DNA of 64,000 nt from positions 158,321 through 222,320 of the forward strand of contig NMRA01000333.1 in NCBI GenBank assembly GCA_002633005.1, written 5' to 3'. The stretch is from Phoronis australis (lineage: Eukaryota > Phoronida > Phoronidae). Numbering within the stretch: position 1 is the stretch's first letter; each line of letters starts with the position of its first letter. The notes beneath the pieces are model-generated. The model saw only the letters and a list, made by a program, of their open reading frames with translations. It was not told the origin of the DNA and searched no databases. Below are positions 11,601-23,777 of the stretch, piece by piece. The position numbers and the translations under genes are program-made.

Positions 11601-14600
11601 AAATTGACAATTTGGTGTTTAGTGATCGTTTTTTATGTTTTTTGAGTTATACCTCAGGCTGATAGCTGACTGGATACCTAAGACTGGTTTTTATCACAAA
11701 CACTAGAGGGCAGTACTATGACTTTCAACATTGAGTGATTCGCAGTCTATGGTCATGTGATTTCAGGTTTAGAAAAAAATGCCAAGTTGCCCGTCCATCT
11801 GGTATCACCTCTTCACAAGCTGATGCTGATGTCTAACCTGAACCCTGTGAGGGTGAGTGATGATGATAAGCCTACACCACACTTTGTGACTAATTTATGG
11901 ATCTTGTGTCATTTTGCAATAGCCCCATCCTAAATTCAGCTCCCTTTTTTAGAGAGAGATAAACGCGTTATACAGTCGGCTTGAAAGGTTAGTCTGCTGT
12001 CACGCTTTTGATCTTAATCGAACAGGTAAAGAGTGATTTAGTATGCCCACTCAACCTGTAAGTCAGCACTGCAATTTTCTAGTATGCAGCAGAGAACTGA
12101 GATTTTTTTTGGCACAAGAATGGGGAAGGACAAATTATTTTCCTTTGTTCTAATGTTAAATTGTTACAAGAGTGCCAGCAGTGATACAAATGTTCTGCTT
12201 AACGCAAAGCATTGTGGGAAAATAGTGCAGAATCAGAGTGGCGGTGTGGTATTTTGGAATGTGGTTAATATTTATCTAGTGCTGTTTGCCGTCTTTAACT
12301 AAACTAGAATTGTAGGCGTTTCCCAAAATGATGTTGGTGAATCAGTCAGTGAAGGATCCTCAAAGTTATGTGTTGTACTAAGACCCTAGAAAATTTTACA
12401 AATTTAGCTAAATTCTCAACATCATGTTTCAGAAATAAATGGCTGATCATTTTCACATACTATACGTTATGTACGTTTTGCAAAACGCCGTTAGGAAATA
12501 TTTTAAAGCGATCTACTTTCTGGAAAGCGCCTGTCAAAAATAGGTCAAAGGTTGCTCAAAACAATAATAAAATAATTCAGAAACTTTTTAAATAATGAAT
12601 TAGAAATATTTAATTATACAAGAAAAAAATATTGTAAGGGAACAAAAGGGTTTCATTGTCAGTGTTTCCTGGAAATTCATCATTACGGCTGTAGACCTGT
12701 CCAGTGTTTTATTGTATTTAGTATGAAAGAGCTTTACCATTCAGATCTCACGGTATCTCCGGGAACACAAAGAACTTCTGATGGAGTCCAAGAACGTGTA
12801 TCGTGTGCTCCAAATAATGTTGGAGAAGAAAATGAAACAAAGTGACACTGACGAGGTTATGGCTTTGAAGATTCACTACTTATCGCATTTTGTGGAGAAC
12901 TGTGCTAAGTTTGTCGACGACGAGAAAAAGTATGATGGCTGGATAAAGAGGTTGGTCTCTTTGTGGACGGAGAAGTTTTGATGATTAAAATATTTATCCT
13001 AAATGTTATTTCAGAATGGTGTGGCAATTTGCACTTATAAGATTTAATCACATGTATAATTAGTGGGTCTGAAATAGTCAGCCGGAAATTTGCATTTTAT
13101 CAAACGGAAATTGGTTTTTTGTTAATGGATAGATTTGGTATTTTTCATACTTTCCTGAGGACAGAGTCAGTTGGGGCTTCACTATTTGAGCGTGTCAAGC
13201 TCCTCTGTGTTTGTGTTTGTGTTTGTTTGTGTGTGCGCATGTGCGAGTGTGTACATGCATGTGTGCATGTCTGTAGGTGTATCACCAATGGACAGATTAC
13301 ACGCTGTCTAGGACTGTACATTGGGTTGGGCGTTGGTTCACCATGCCAATACTGTATTGAACGCCGATATGTTATCAAAATGAAACATATTTGGTGTCAG
13401 AATGGATACCTTGAAAACTGAAAATGAGGCTGATTTGATATTTTGATACTTTGTTTTCTAATTCAGACAACTACAATGGATGACATGAAACGAATACAGC
13501 ATGGAGTCAATCTAGGGTTCACAAAGAAATCTGTAAACCAATTGTGAATCTCATGTCTACTCTCTACAAGGGTGCCGGGTATCCTAATTTCCCAGTTCCC
13601 AGTAGCACATCACACCAAAATATATAGTTGAGTCCCTTGGGGATGTAAGACCAACACACACCCCAAGTTTACGTTTCTTTGCAGTCGGTCTTGGTATCGA
13701 AAGAGTATTGAGATATAAAATTGGCAGTATCGGTATTGTACCAATTTTCATATATTGATACCCAGCCCTAGGTACTCACTGATACCGAAGTTCCGAGAAG
13801 TTTGAACCAACAGCAGGACACGGTAGTAGAGCAATCATCTGCTGCAATATTGCGCTGTCCTCAGCGCCGTGTTGGTCTGGAACAATACCAATTTGTTGAA
13901 CAAACTTTCCCGAGATTGTTCCTCTCAAATTAACTTGATAAAATTAACCTCCACAGCCTTATCAAAGAGAACGAAAATATGTTTCCTGAGACACAAGAGA
14001 AGTTCGTTCGTTCAACACTTAGGGATTTCCCCTACGCCAGCAGCGCCCTCCTACGACAAGTCGTGAAAAGTGTATCAGACACCCCGGAAGTAAGTGATGC
14101 ATGACGGTACTTCATTACTTCATGAACTGATTATGTAGTGTTCATTAATCTTTTGAATATTGCTCTGTGTTACAAATTTTTGCTGTCATCTTTCTGGACA
14201 CTAATTTTTAACATGGCTTTTTGTAACATAAAAACTTAGCTATGATCTGTTTGTTGTCCAACTTCCCCAAGTCTTATAATCCTTTAATTTCTGCCAAGTC
14301 GGTGACTGAAAATGAACTTTGACATTTTGTAATCTCTTATCTAACAGACCCATGGTACTCTATATTCTGTTATTTTCAAAGTAACTTTAATTCAGCCATC
14401 TCCATACTTGTACAAGTCACTTATTAATCAATGTATTCTGTTCGTTTCAGGGCAACTTTCCCACAGCCCTGAGTATAATGACACAAGCAATAAATGGCCA
14501 ATACCTTCAGGATGAAGTGGGTGAATGTGAGACATGTGGAGAGCCCAAGGCAGTGTTAAAGTGTTCTGCTTGTAAGGCGGTAAGCTTTATGTTATATACT

Positions 14601-17600
14601 TGTAAGGGGGTAAGTGTTCTGGGGTACACTTGTAAGGTGGTAAATGTCTGTGATACACTTGTTAGATGGTTAGTGTTCTGGGGTACACTTGTAAGGTGGT
14701 AAATGTCTGTGATACACTTGTTAGATGGTTAGTGTACTGGGGTACACTTGTAAGGTGGTAAATGTCTGTGATACACTTGTTAGATGGTTAGTGTACTGGG
14801 GTACACTTGTAAGGTGGTAAATGTCTGTGATACACTTGTTAGATGGTTAGTGTTCTGGGGTACACTTGTAAGGCGGTTAGTGTTCTGGGATGCACTTGTA
14901 AAGTGGTAAGTGTTCTGGGGTATACTGTCTTATATTATGGTTACTTGGTGTTCTGGGTACAGTTGCCTTCTTTGGCCTAATCGATGAAAGAATTTGATAA
15001 AGGAATATGCCTAACAGTTGAAACATTCCAAGGCTCATTGTGTCACACTATGTGCAATTTTTGAAAGATGTATTTTGCCTGTTAAATGTAAATGAATGAA
15101 TGAGTGGAGTGAGTTGTCTGTGTCATCATAGACTATAGTACATGTACTGCCAACTCCATATACTTTCAATGGACGAAATCTATGCTTTTATAGAAGTAAT
15201 GCCATCATTATTTTCTAGCGACACGTAGCCAAATTATCTGGTGTTATTTCCGGCAACTACGTCGTCTGCTATCATGTTTGGCTGTTGTGTCGTCACAATA
15301 CACTAACCGGAAACTGAAACTGATAATTTAGGAGAGTGGCGCCTACTCTAGGACAGTACACAGTTAACTCTACTAATCACTCAATCATTCAGTGAAACTT
15401 AACTGAGTGTGTTGAAATTGCGCTATGAAGACCAGGAAGCATTGTCTGAGGTTACATGATTCATGGCCTGTTGGATTTACTTTCATTGTAAGTTTGGTTT
15501 CAGGTTAAATACTGCAACAAAGAGTGTCAAAAGCTACATTGGTTCTCACACAAAAAGTTCTGTAAAGAATTAGCAGGTAATGTGACCTTGTAAGTGGGTC
15601 AGAGGTTGGCTTAATAGTGACATTAAGAGGGGAGACAATCCCTTCCTGTTCACAGCTTTAATAAAAAATTACCACACTCTTCCGGGTAGTGCCCAAGACA
15701 CTTTAACTTATCAGGGAGTAGGCATAGAGCTGGCTTTTAAAGACAAAATTTTTGAGAAGTGTAGGATGGGCGTTTTACCCAAATATATCTGCTCGCTCAG
15801 ACAAAATGCCTTCACCTTTTTTGCATCCAAGTACCATAATAGCAGAAATGAGCATGAGCCAAAAGAACCATTTCAAATCTCGTTTAAAGAAGAGCTGGTA
15901 CTAGTACCCATCGAAATTTAGCAAGATGCTGCTGAAGTTGAGGGTTATAAATGTAACTGAATATTAGTACGATTTGGTAGCTAATAAGTTCTTGTGCACT
16001 TTTAAGGAAGTATTAGTTGGCATCGGTAGTAAGTTGGCATGGTGGCTAAGATTGAAACTTTGGAAATTTCGAGTGTGGGTGTTAATAAAGTGGAGTATGA
16101 TATGAATTTTTCTGGTTGGTCAATGTATAATGTACCTCGTACGTTATCATATGATGACATCAGTTGATTTCCATCCTAGAATAAATCTGTTGACAGGGGC
16201 GGCGCAGCACTGAAAAAGTGATGGGACTATAGCCCCCCCCCCAGTCCCCTATGGTGCGCCGCCCATGGTTGAGGCAAATAGAGACAAACAAACTGTGTCA
16301 AATGGCAACTCTGCCAAAAGTAAGCCACACTCTTGACCGTTCTTTACAATCACGCGATCAACTTGCGAGGCATAGTCCACTGAAAAGAAAAGTATGGGAA
16401 CAAATTTCTGTGAATTGTTGTTATTCAACTAGTAAATGTGCATCAGTTTTTAAAAACTGTTGAACAGTGGTGTATTCGTCCTGTAGCTCGTAAACAGAGA
16501 GAGTTAGAGGAACAGGCTCGCATCGCCGCTGAGGAGGCTGAAAAGGACAGGCAGAAGGCTGAGGAAGAGGCACAGGCGACACTTAATGAGGGAAACAAAA
16601 TAAAAGGTGAAAATGCTAATTGGATCTCCCTTTTTGTTTGAAAGTTGTTTTGCTTTGAGATTTGGACAATGCCTCAGGGCTTGGAATTTTCCGCGGAAAC
16701 ACGGATTTCCGCTTTTTTCAAATGTGCTTTCCGCTTTTTTTTATAATATTTCCGCGTAAAAAAATCGGATTTGATATAAAATTTCCGCGGCAAATTCCTT
16801 TCTTACCGCGGCGTTGCAGACAACGTTCACCTCGAAAAGCGGAAGTTGCTCTTTATGTTCGGAGGAACGTAAATTGTCAACATTGCCGGGGCATCTGGGA
16901 TAGCGTGGTGTGATTTTTAATGGCGTCTCGTGTTATTGTTAAGCGCGGCGACAAATACTACCGCTCTGCAGCCAAAAATGTGTGGGTTGGGAGTAGACGG
17001 GCGAGCTAAAAGGACGCAGACGCATGCTACTGATGGTGGTAACGTTTTTTTTTTAGTCCTTCCGATTTTTGTCGGGGAAAGGTTCACATTGATCAGTTCT
17101 AGGCTGGTTATCGGGCGATGATTTGGGCCGTAAAAGTTTCAAAGTTTCCGCGTTTTTTGTCATTGATCATTCCAAGCCCTGATACCTTGTCAGAAAAAAT
17201 GCTAATTATTTCCTCTAGTGCATGGTACACTTAAGCTTGTATGCACCAGGGTATTGAAGGTGGGAGTTTTCTTTCAAACATGTATTGTTTGAGGGGGAAA
17301 TTTTGCTTTAAATGTGTATTATTGAAGGTGGGAATTCTTCCTTTAAATGTGTTTTATGGAAGATGGAAAGTTTTCCTTTAAATTGTATTATTGAAGGCAA
17401 GTTTTCCTTTAAATGTGTACTATTGTAGTCTGGAAGTGTTCCTTTTTAACGTGTACTATTAAAGGCTGGAAATTTTCCTTAAACATGTATTATCTAACTC
17501 TGGAAGTTTACCTGTAAACATGTATTATTAAAGCTGGTAAGTTTCCTTTAATTGTGCGTTATTAGACTGCATGCTCCAGTATATGTTCACCTTCATCAAT

Positions 17601-17829
17601 GATATTCACGCTTATAGTTAGTTACTATAACCAAATATATGAGAAAAACATCAAAAAGAGTACAAAAGTCATGCTCAGATGTGTAATGAAACACATTAAA
17701 AGTGTTAGTTGGTCTGTTTTCTTTACTTTGACACTGCAAATTTTATTTGTTTTAGACTGTGAACCAGTTACAGGTGAAAGTCCAGATTCCACAACAGAAA
17801 CCACTGAAGTGACTCAGCCAGAACAGTGA
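5676..17829 (+). CDS. ANKMY2: Ankyrin repeat and MYND domain-containing protein 2, complete, 11 exons
   Basis: Exons: 5676-5736, 8551-8621, 9183-9321, 10959-11132, 11767-11852, 12745-12950, 13957-14089, 14451-14579, 15504-15576, 16487-16606, 17756-17829 (stop TGA 17827-17829). Codon phase is consistent at all ten junctions. The product is 421 residues; human ANKMY2 is about 441. Ankyrin repeats span about residues 21-148 ([37 protein letters not shown]), followed by the family signature YYTKPQG. A MYND zinc finger lies at about 317-353 with ligand order CxxC, CxxC, YC, C, HxxxC ([30 protein letters not shown]). It is followed by a charged Arg/Glu/Ala-rich coiled coil and an acidic Ser/Thr-rich tail. 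Vertebrate ANKMY2 works with FKBP38 to target adenylyl cyclases to cilia and tunes Hedgehog signalling. The start ATG (AAGAATGG) gives [21 protein letters not shown], aligning with the family's N-terminus. Confidence 0.95.
7792..8490. mobile_element. Non-autonomous DNA transposon-like element (MITE) with CGTATTCGCC ends
   Basis: The left end reads CCGTATTCGCCCTAATAAGT and the right end, read on the other strand, ATCGTATTCGCCGTATTAAC. Shared inverted terminal repeats of about 10-20 bp enclose about 700 bp. GGGC-rich subterminal blocks (GGGCGCTTAT and similar) recur inside. No transposase frame is present. It lies in intron 1 of ANKMY2, just before exon 2. The target-site duplication is not clear. 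Confidence 0.65.
13200..13284. repeat. Degenerate GT-rich microsatellite
   Basis: TGTTTG and TGTG/CATG runs over about 85 bp in ANKMY2 intron 6. The open frames on both strands here are by-products of the simple repeat. Confidence 0.7.
13569..13769. mobile_element. Short inverted-repeat element with AGGG..GGGTATC ends
   Basis: The left end AGGGTGCCGGGTATC and the right end, read on the minus strand, AGGGCTGGGTATC are imperfect inverted repeats about 200 bp apart, with TATCG-rich sequence inside. This is the form of a small MITE. It is in ANKMY2 intron 6 and no coding capacity was seen. Confidence 0.5.
14580..14935 (+). repeat. 29-30 bp minisatellite, about 12 units, abutting the exon 8 splice donor of ANKMY2
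   Basis: Starting at the donor of the first MYND exon, about 12 units follow. Two unit types alternate: GTGTTCTGGGGTACACTTGT+AAGGTGG and AAATGTCTGTGATACACTTG+TTAGATGG. Together they form a 59-bp higher-order unit in about four copies. Each unit resembles the end of exon 8 (GTGTTCTGCTTGTAAGGCG|gtaag), and several carry GGTAAGTG or GGTAAATG, which look like 5' splice sites. See finding. Confidence 0.85.
16194..16267. repeat. GC-rich inverted repeat (hairpin)
   Basis: GGGCGGCGCA near 16199 is mirrored by TGCGCCGCCC near 16255, with a C-run between the arms. It is a GC-rich hairpin of about 70 bp in otherwise AT-rich intron 9 of ANKMY2, possibly a remnant of a transposon end. Confidence 0.5.
16675..17181. 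mobile_element. Non-autonomous hAT-like element with CAGGGCTTGGAAT termini
   Basis: The left terminus CAGGGCTTGGAAT and the right terminus ATTCCAAGCCCTG are perfect 13-bp inverted repeats about 507 bp apart. CAGGG ends are characteristic of the hAT superfamily. The interior is rich in TTTCCGCG/TTCCGC blocks and has no transposase. Flanks ATGCCT (left) and ATACCT (right) may be a decayed target-site duplication; a clear 8-bp duplication is not visible. It is in the last intron of ANKMY2. Confidence 0.75.
17231..17570. repeat. Diverged minisatellite of about 38-bp units, about 9 copies
   Basis: Units of the form TATTATTGAAGGTGGGAA..TTTTCCTTTAAATGTG repeat about nine times with many substitutions and small indels, in the last ANKMY2 intron. 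The divergence suggests an old array. Confidence 0.75.
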
Positions 17830-19462
17830 CATCTGTTGGGCAGTGCTAACTTGGTACGCCCTGAATGTGACAAGACCAGTCAGTGTTAAAAGATGTTGCC
17901 TTCTATCACATTTCTTGGTCATTTATTGTTACAATGTCGTGGAGCTGTTTTCATGTAAAACCTGTCGCACAAATGTTAAAGATGGTGTAAAATGGCCAAA
18001 TGACTTTTGAACATGATATATATATTAATGTCATCTCTTCGTTTACTCCTGGCATTTACTAATTACGTTATCATACATTGGACATTGTTCCTGTTGTAAC
18101 TTTGGTGGTTAAGTGACTGAGTGTGTTATTACTGGACAGATTCAGAACACAATGCGAAGATAACGTGTTTGAAACGTGAAAATGTAACCTTGACTACCAC
18201 AATGCAAGGGTGGCTGAGTGACCAATTATATTTTCTCTCAGTTGGAGATCAAATCACAGAGTAAACCTGTCCTGGTTGGTGATGAAGTAGCTGGCATTTG
18301 CCGTAAAATTTGAATGGATTTGTACAAATGGTAAATTTTCTTAATTTCCCCCTGAAGAACAGTATCGATACTTGAGATAGCTAGTCTCTGGAATACATTT
18401 CATGATTGAAATTGATGAATTTCTTGCACGATTTCATATTTTCTTATTTAGCTATGGTTAGTAATAGCACTATGAAGTAGATTGGAAGAAATGGATGATG
18501 GATTGATGGATAAACTTCTGTTGTTAAATGTTGTTGGGTGGTACATGATAGACAGTTTGACCCATATACTGGAATTCCTACCTGGTTGTGCCACGATGAC
18601 CTGTTGGTGTTCTTGCACTCAGTGTCACATGTATGTACCCCACTGTAAGACAGTAACTTTTGATGTATCTAAAACTGTTATTTCTTTGCAAAGTATTCAG
18701 AGGTGAGAGCGAATCTCACTGACTGTATCTTTTTGAAGCACTGAATTTTGATAGTGAAATGCTTGAAAGAAAGTATTATTTTTTGTCTTCGAGTTTTATA
18801 TGGTAGTATTTCATTATTTATCAGAACAAACTTCTGTAAATCTGTTGTCACGACAACCCAGCATAGTTTTTCAGAAAGTTCAACTTCAGATTTTTGCTGT
18901 AGAGATTTGTAGCTTTGCCAACAAAACACCCGGCCTTTTCTCCCAATCTTCGTCAGACTGTGACCATCAGGGGACAAAATGGATAGGCTTTGATACGAGA
19001 GTTATAAAGTGAGATAACATGTGCACCGTGAACTTCAGCATCGTGCTGAATAACTCCTAAGGAAAAAGTTGCGCAACATCCCTGATGTTGATTTCTTTTG
19101 CCGACGAGTCAACTTTGATCTGGAAGACAACTAGCATTTCGCTGTTTTTGTGTTAATCGGTGAGATTGGCAGCAGAAGGGCAAGGATTCTTGCTCTGAAG
19201 TTATCACTCTTTCTCGTTGTCTGACACATTAAGTGACACATCAGCATTATGTAGTTGTATTAGAACAAGCTGGATGTTTGATGCACTAACATTTTGTGAC
19301 TTAGTTTCAATAATATCTGCATGATAAATCAAAAGCTGCTACCATGACTTACTACAAAGTTAAGTATTTTTGGTTTGAGGCTGTTTGCTGTTTAACGAAC
19401 CATTCCCTTGACGATTCTGTTTCCATTATTGCATTTCGTAAATTCATGAATTCCCATTACTA

Positions 19463-19581
19463 AAACGAGTTTTGTTCAAAACGACGTTCTATTTGTTTTT
19501 AATGGTGCCATTTAGAGCGTGTATCTAATTATGGTGGACATTAAAAACAAATGGAACGTCCCGTTCAGCAAAACTTGTCCT
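19463..19581. repeat. Imperfect inverted repeat, about 40-bp arms
   Basis: The left arm 19463-19504 and right arm 19539-19581 are inverted copies (CATTAAAAACAAATGGAACG on the right; the complement of its near-match on the left), with a loop of about 34 bp. The outer arm sequence recurs at about 22996-23024 (GAACGTCGCGTTCAACAAAA), so the arm belongs to a dispersed family. Confidence 0.7.
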
Positions 19582-19625
19582 GTTACACCAGGGTACATTG
19601 TGTTGTAAGCAATGATGTTGTCTAA

Positions 19626-19631
19626 AATAAA
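19626..19631 (+). terminator. Candidate poly(A) signal for ANKMY2
   Basis: AATAAA on the plus strand, the first I found downstream of the ANKMY2 stop codon. Confidence 0.4.
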
Positions 19632-19653
19632 AACCCTTTTCTGTACTTTTGCA

Positions 19654-19659
19654 TTTATT
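19654..19659 (-). terminator. Candidate distal poly(A) signal for the CSPP1-type gene
   Basis: AATAAA on the minus strand (TTTATT on plus), about 4.1 kb beyond that gene's stop. Nearer alternatives exist, for example TTTATT near 19938 and 20253, so the true site is undetermined. Confidence 0.3.
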
Positions 19660-22600
19660 TTATGTATATTACTCACAAAATACAAAAATAGATTTCAAAA
19701 GACATCTCAAATACATACAAGAAAATTAATAACCACATTTTTTTACTATATCGTTTCAATATTTATGCTGTACTAAAATTCAATAAAAATATTAAAACCA
19801 CAGTACCCCTTAACAAATTTCCCACTTTATACAGCGACATCAATAATAGGTCTCTTTGCTATTTGCATATTTGCCGATTGTTGTTCCAGTAAAATATGCA
19901 CCAGAAGGGAGAGGCACTTCACCCACCATTTGCAAGTTTATTCATTTCCGTACACACCACTTATACCATTCGATTAGTTTGTAATGCAACCACATCCATC
20001 CCTGTTCCCCACTCCCCAAACATAAGAAACAGAGGTCATAATAGTAAACCTGCTGTTCGTGTTTACATTTAAGATCCCAACCAGTATGCATCATTCAGAG
20101 ATACCACTTGCAAAATGGAATGTAGAGCAGCAGGAAGTCGAGATGTGAACTCGTGGAAATTTGGTTTGGTATACACGCACTTTGTTGGACGTCAAATTTA
20201 TGGATCAAAAACACAACTGGTAATATTTAACTTTCACGAGAACAACGTAGTAATTTATTTATATTTTGTTCTGAACACAACCACCCACATTTTTTATGTC
20301 AAGTGCCTTTCTCCTCGTAGTGATGAGACTAGAACAGCCCTGAATTTTAAATATAACAAATTGGAATTTTTACATGTCCTTAAATAATAAAAATGCATTC
20401 ACATCTAAAACTGTTCATTAAGTTCTATTTAATCAAACTGAGGTCTTATTACAAGGTGTTGTTTGTTGATTCATTGTCACTCTTAGCTTTAACCTAGATT
20501 ATTGATGTTTACCCGCAACCTAATAACAGTCTACATAATTAAAGTTATAGCAATATATTCTGAAAACATTACCTGACGACAGACAATTAAAAAGGTGTTT
20601 CCTAAAATAATTCTCCAGTCTTCAGGAAAGTTGATATTCATTGCTTAATAGAATTGTTTCTCAATTGGCCATTATAAGTTAATTTGTTAAATTTGAGCAG
20701 CTTTAGTATTATTGCATGTAAAACCCATAATCACCAACACCATTATGGTATAATTATCTAACCCTCAATAAATAAAGGCACATAACATTTATGACACCTC
20801 ACCACAATATACATAATATTAATTTAACAATCAACAATAAATGTATCAATAGGGTCATTCACCCGACTGAACTTTAATCTGACTTGTTGACAGACGAGAA
20901 ATTTTCAATGTTTTTATAAAATTGAATTCAGGTAAAGAGATTAGCATTAGTTAACTTTAATAATTATAATCCCTTTTCAATTTTAAAAATCATCACTATG
21001 TCATAGATAACAAATCTTCACTAACCAAGTACAACACGGAAAGATTAAACATGAACAACACCCAATTTCTCTTGTATCTGATAGTAATCCCTTCATATTG
21101 AAATTGCACACATTAAGACTAGTTCATTGTACCTACTGAATAAATGCGGATGTCCAACTTGAATACGGTAAACACTTGATTTTCGCACACATTGCAGACA
21201 AGAATTGACAATAAAAATAGGCACAGTGTACAGCGCAACTAACATAAAACAAAACTTGGTGAAAAATTTCATCATTTCATCAATACAACGTGGTAATTAC
21301 TTTTGCGCAAAATTGAAAATAAAATACAAGCTACTATATTGTACCGGGTATCTGGCATATTTGGAGTTAACTGGACGGAGGAAATAATGCTAACTTTTGC
21401 ATGAGACAAAAACTTCAACACAAAAATGTCTATGCCAAAATAGAGATTATTGAGCCGCCAGCACTACACTATATATATATAGAGATTATTGAGCCGCCAG
21501 CACTATATGACATTTAATGACATTTGATGCCAAAAGGACTGATGCTACACAGTTCCATCTTTTAATTTTTAGCTGTAGAATACGTTTATCCACCACATGA
21601 ATGTACTATTGTCTTATTGCACAGTGGGACAAGAATGGTGCCAACACTTCAACACTGAATACTGTGCGGTGACAATTGTGAAGCATAGCATTCACCATCA
21701 TAGAAAGTTTATCCTCGGAGAAACACACACTTAAAGTCAAATTCAGTTTTGTTTTCTCAGTCTTATTACAAACATGCTTGCACAAACACACAATCAAAAC
21801 TCCAATTTTAACTGGGTAAACACAAATCTCACAATAACTTGATTTCCTATCTAAATTATGTTGCCATGACAACATTTTGAATATGACCAGCATGAAGGGG
21901 CAGCTGCCTATCAATCTCTAGGTGGGTGTGTCCACAGCTCTGTAATATATGCCAGCTGCCAATCTCTTGCATCCTATGTGTGTGTGTACAGAGGTACCAT
22001 CAAGTCGATCAGATGGTCGCATAAGGTGCAGACACTTTGTAATCTCTCTGAAAACAATATTTAAGAAAAGATGCTAAAAATGAAGTGATCATTTTGAGGA
22101 GGTTTGGCCAAAGCAACACAATGATACAAATATTAAAAACAGCGCAGGCACTTATCAATAACAGTCACAAAACACAAAATAGTTGGTAAGAGCTGAATAC
22201 CACACAATGAGTTTGTAAACAGATATTTATGGATTTGAAGTCACAGTATGGATTTAGCATGAGCATATGGTTTAAAATCAAAATTAACTAAGTGCTCTGT
22301 TGTGAAAAAACAACTGATAACAACTACAAACTCTAGAGGAGCAGACTAAAGATGTAGCACCCTGCGCCTTCATAAAACTAAGTTTTGGGTTAGGTACTTA
22401 TCACCATAAAATTTAGCTGAAATCGTTCCTTGATCAAATTCAGAGTTATTTCAGCGCTTTGAAAGAACTGGCAGTCCATTATTACTTGGGAGCAGGCTCA
22501 TGAATAATGAAGTGTCAATTCTTCTCGAATTCAGTATCACTTCTTAACTGAATAATGAACAAGATAAGTGACCTAAATCAAATTTCTTTGACAGAAAGCA

Positions 22601-23777
22601 TGGGTTTAATACTGCTTTAAGGCCTGATGTTAAATCTCAGAACTTAAAACTTCGACATGTTTTTAATAATCTTCCTATAGTTCACACAAAAGTGTGTGCA
22701 ACATAAGTTCACACTTGATGACCTCAAAACCTCTGAGTTACATTAAAATTTGAACTTAAAATCTTATTTGAAATTAAGTTTGAAACATCTCAGTGTGTCA
22801 CCTGTACTCTACTCAAGTACCAAATGACAACAGATGGTAAAATCAAAATAATGAAAATAAACTTTGGAATTAAGAGTTAAGTTCAGAGATTAGTCTTCTG
22901 GCTCTGGTCATTGATATCAGAAAATCTCTAGCAAAAGTTTTCTTGAGACAAGTTTTGTCAACCACAATGTTTATCTAAGGGCATTAAATGCAAACTGAAC
23001 GTCGCGTTCAACAAAACTTGTTTCATTACTATTACAAATATTTTCGGGTATCTCAAGCAATGTTTAAACTTTCTATTATCTGTACATACAGAAACACAAT
23101 GAAAAGATCACACTTATCACCCACAAAACAAACAGAAACAGTTAGAGAAGCTACAGAACAACACTATCAGTGAAAAGTGAGCTGAAAACAGAACATGTTT
23201 ACTGTGCTGCACAAAATCAGTAACACAATACAAACATCAAATTCAGGTAAACAAAATTTAAAACATTTTTTTTCAATTTATAAAAAATATTACAGATAGT
23301 GCTACATGTGTGACTGAAAACAAGTTGTAAAACACAATTCAGTATATAAAGAGGCTTTCTTAGATATGGTGTACATTAGATTACAGAATGTTGTTCTAGA
23401 ATTGAAAGCTCTATAGTTTGACAGACAACAGGAAAGTATTATGTTTCTTAAATGGTTTAAATTCTATGAAAAGTCTGCAATTTGTCATTTACAGAGAATA
23501 CAGAAAATATTTTTAATTACAAGAACTATACATAGAAATTACTGACCCCTAATAAACCAAAGTTGAGCAAAGTAACAAAATTAAGACAGTTTTTCTTCTT
23601 GCTTCATCCTATAGCTCTACGTCTTATGGACTAAATGCTGTTTGATTTGACCAGTAGCTAGGTTTCTATAAATAGGAACGGCAAGCAAGATGAAGGTTTA
23701 CACTTATCAAGCAGGGGAACATTTGCAAGTAAAAGCATCTAAGCTACAAGAATTCCAGAAACTAGAAATCACATACA
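19660..23777 (-). other. Probable 3' UTR / downstream region of the CSPP1-type gene
   Basis: Very AT-rich and without supportable coding exons on either strand. It contains a 39-bp direct duplication near 21441-21506 (AGAGATTATTGAGCCGCCAG twice, separated by TA repeats) and several minus-strand AATAAA motifs. It is either a long 3' UTR or intergenic DNA. Confidence 0.4.
21441..21506. repeat. Direct duplication with TA-repeat spacer
   Basis: AGAGATTATTGAGCCGCCAG plus CACTA occurs twice in tandem, separated by an (AT)n run. Confidence 0.75.

Larger units (their letters stand above)
17830..19640 (+). other. Probable ANKMY2 3' UTR / downstream region
   Basis: No coding exon was found here. The first AATAAA on the plus strand after the ANKMY2 stop that I found is at 19626-19631, suggesting a 3' UTR of about 1.8 kb. 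An inverted repeat sits at 19463-19581. The open frames at 18482-18706 and 18800-19012 have no family resemblance. Confidence 0.45.

Noticed and set aside
13119-13421. 100-codon plus-strand frame and its minus-strand counterpart
   Set aside because: Both are driven by the GT/CA-rich microsatellite (CVCVCVCL and TQTQTQ strings).
14478-14702. 74-codon frame continuing from the MYND exon into the repeat
   Set aside because: It is the true exon 8 read through its splice donor into the minisatellite; the MYND finger is only completed by joining to exon 9.
16251-16463. 70-codon frame before the ANKMY2 coiled-coil exon
   Set aside because: It begins in a GC-rich hairpin and ends before the real acceptor at 16486; it shows no similarity to ANKMY2.
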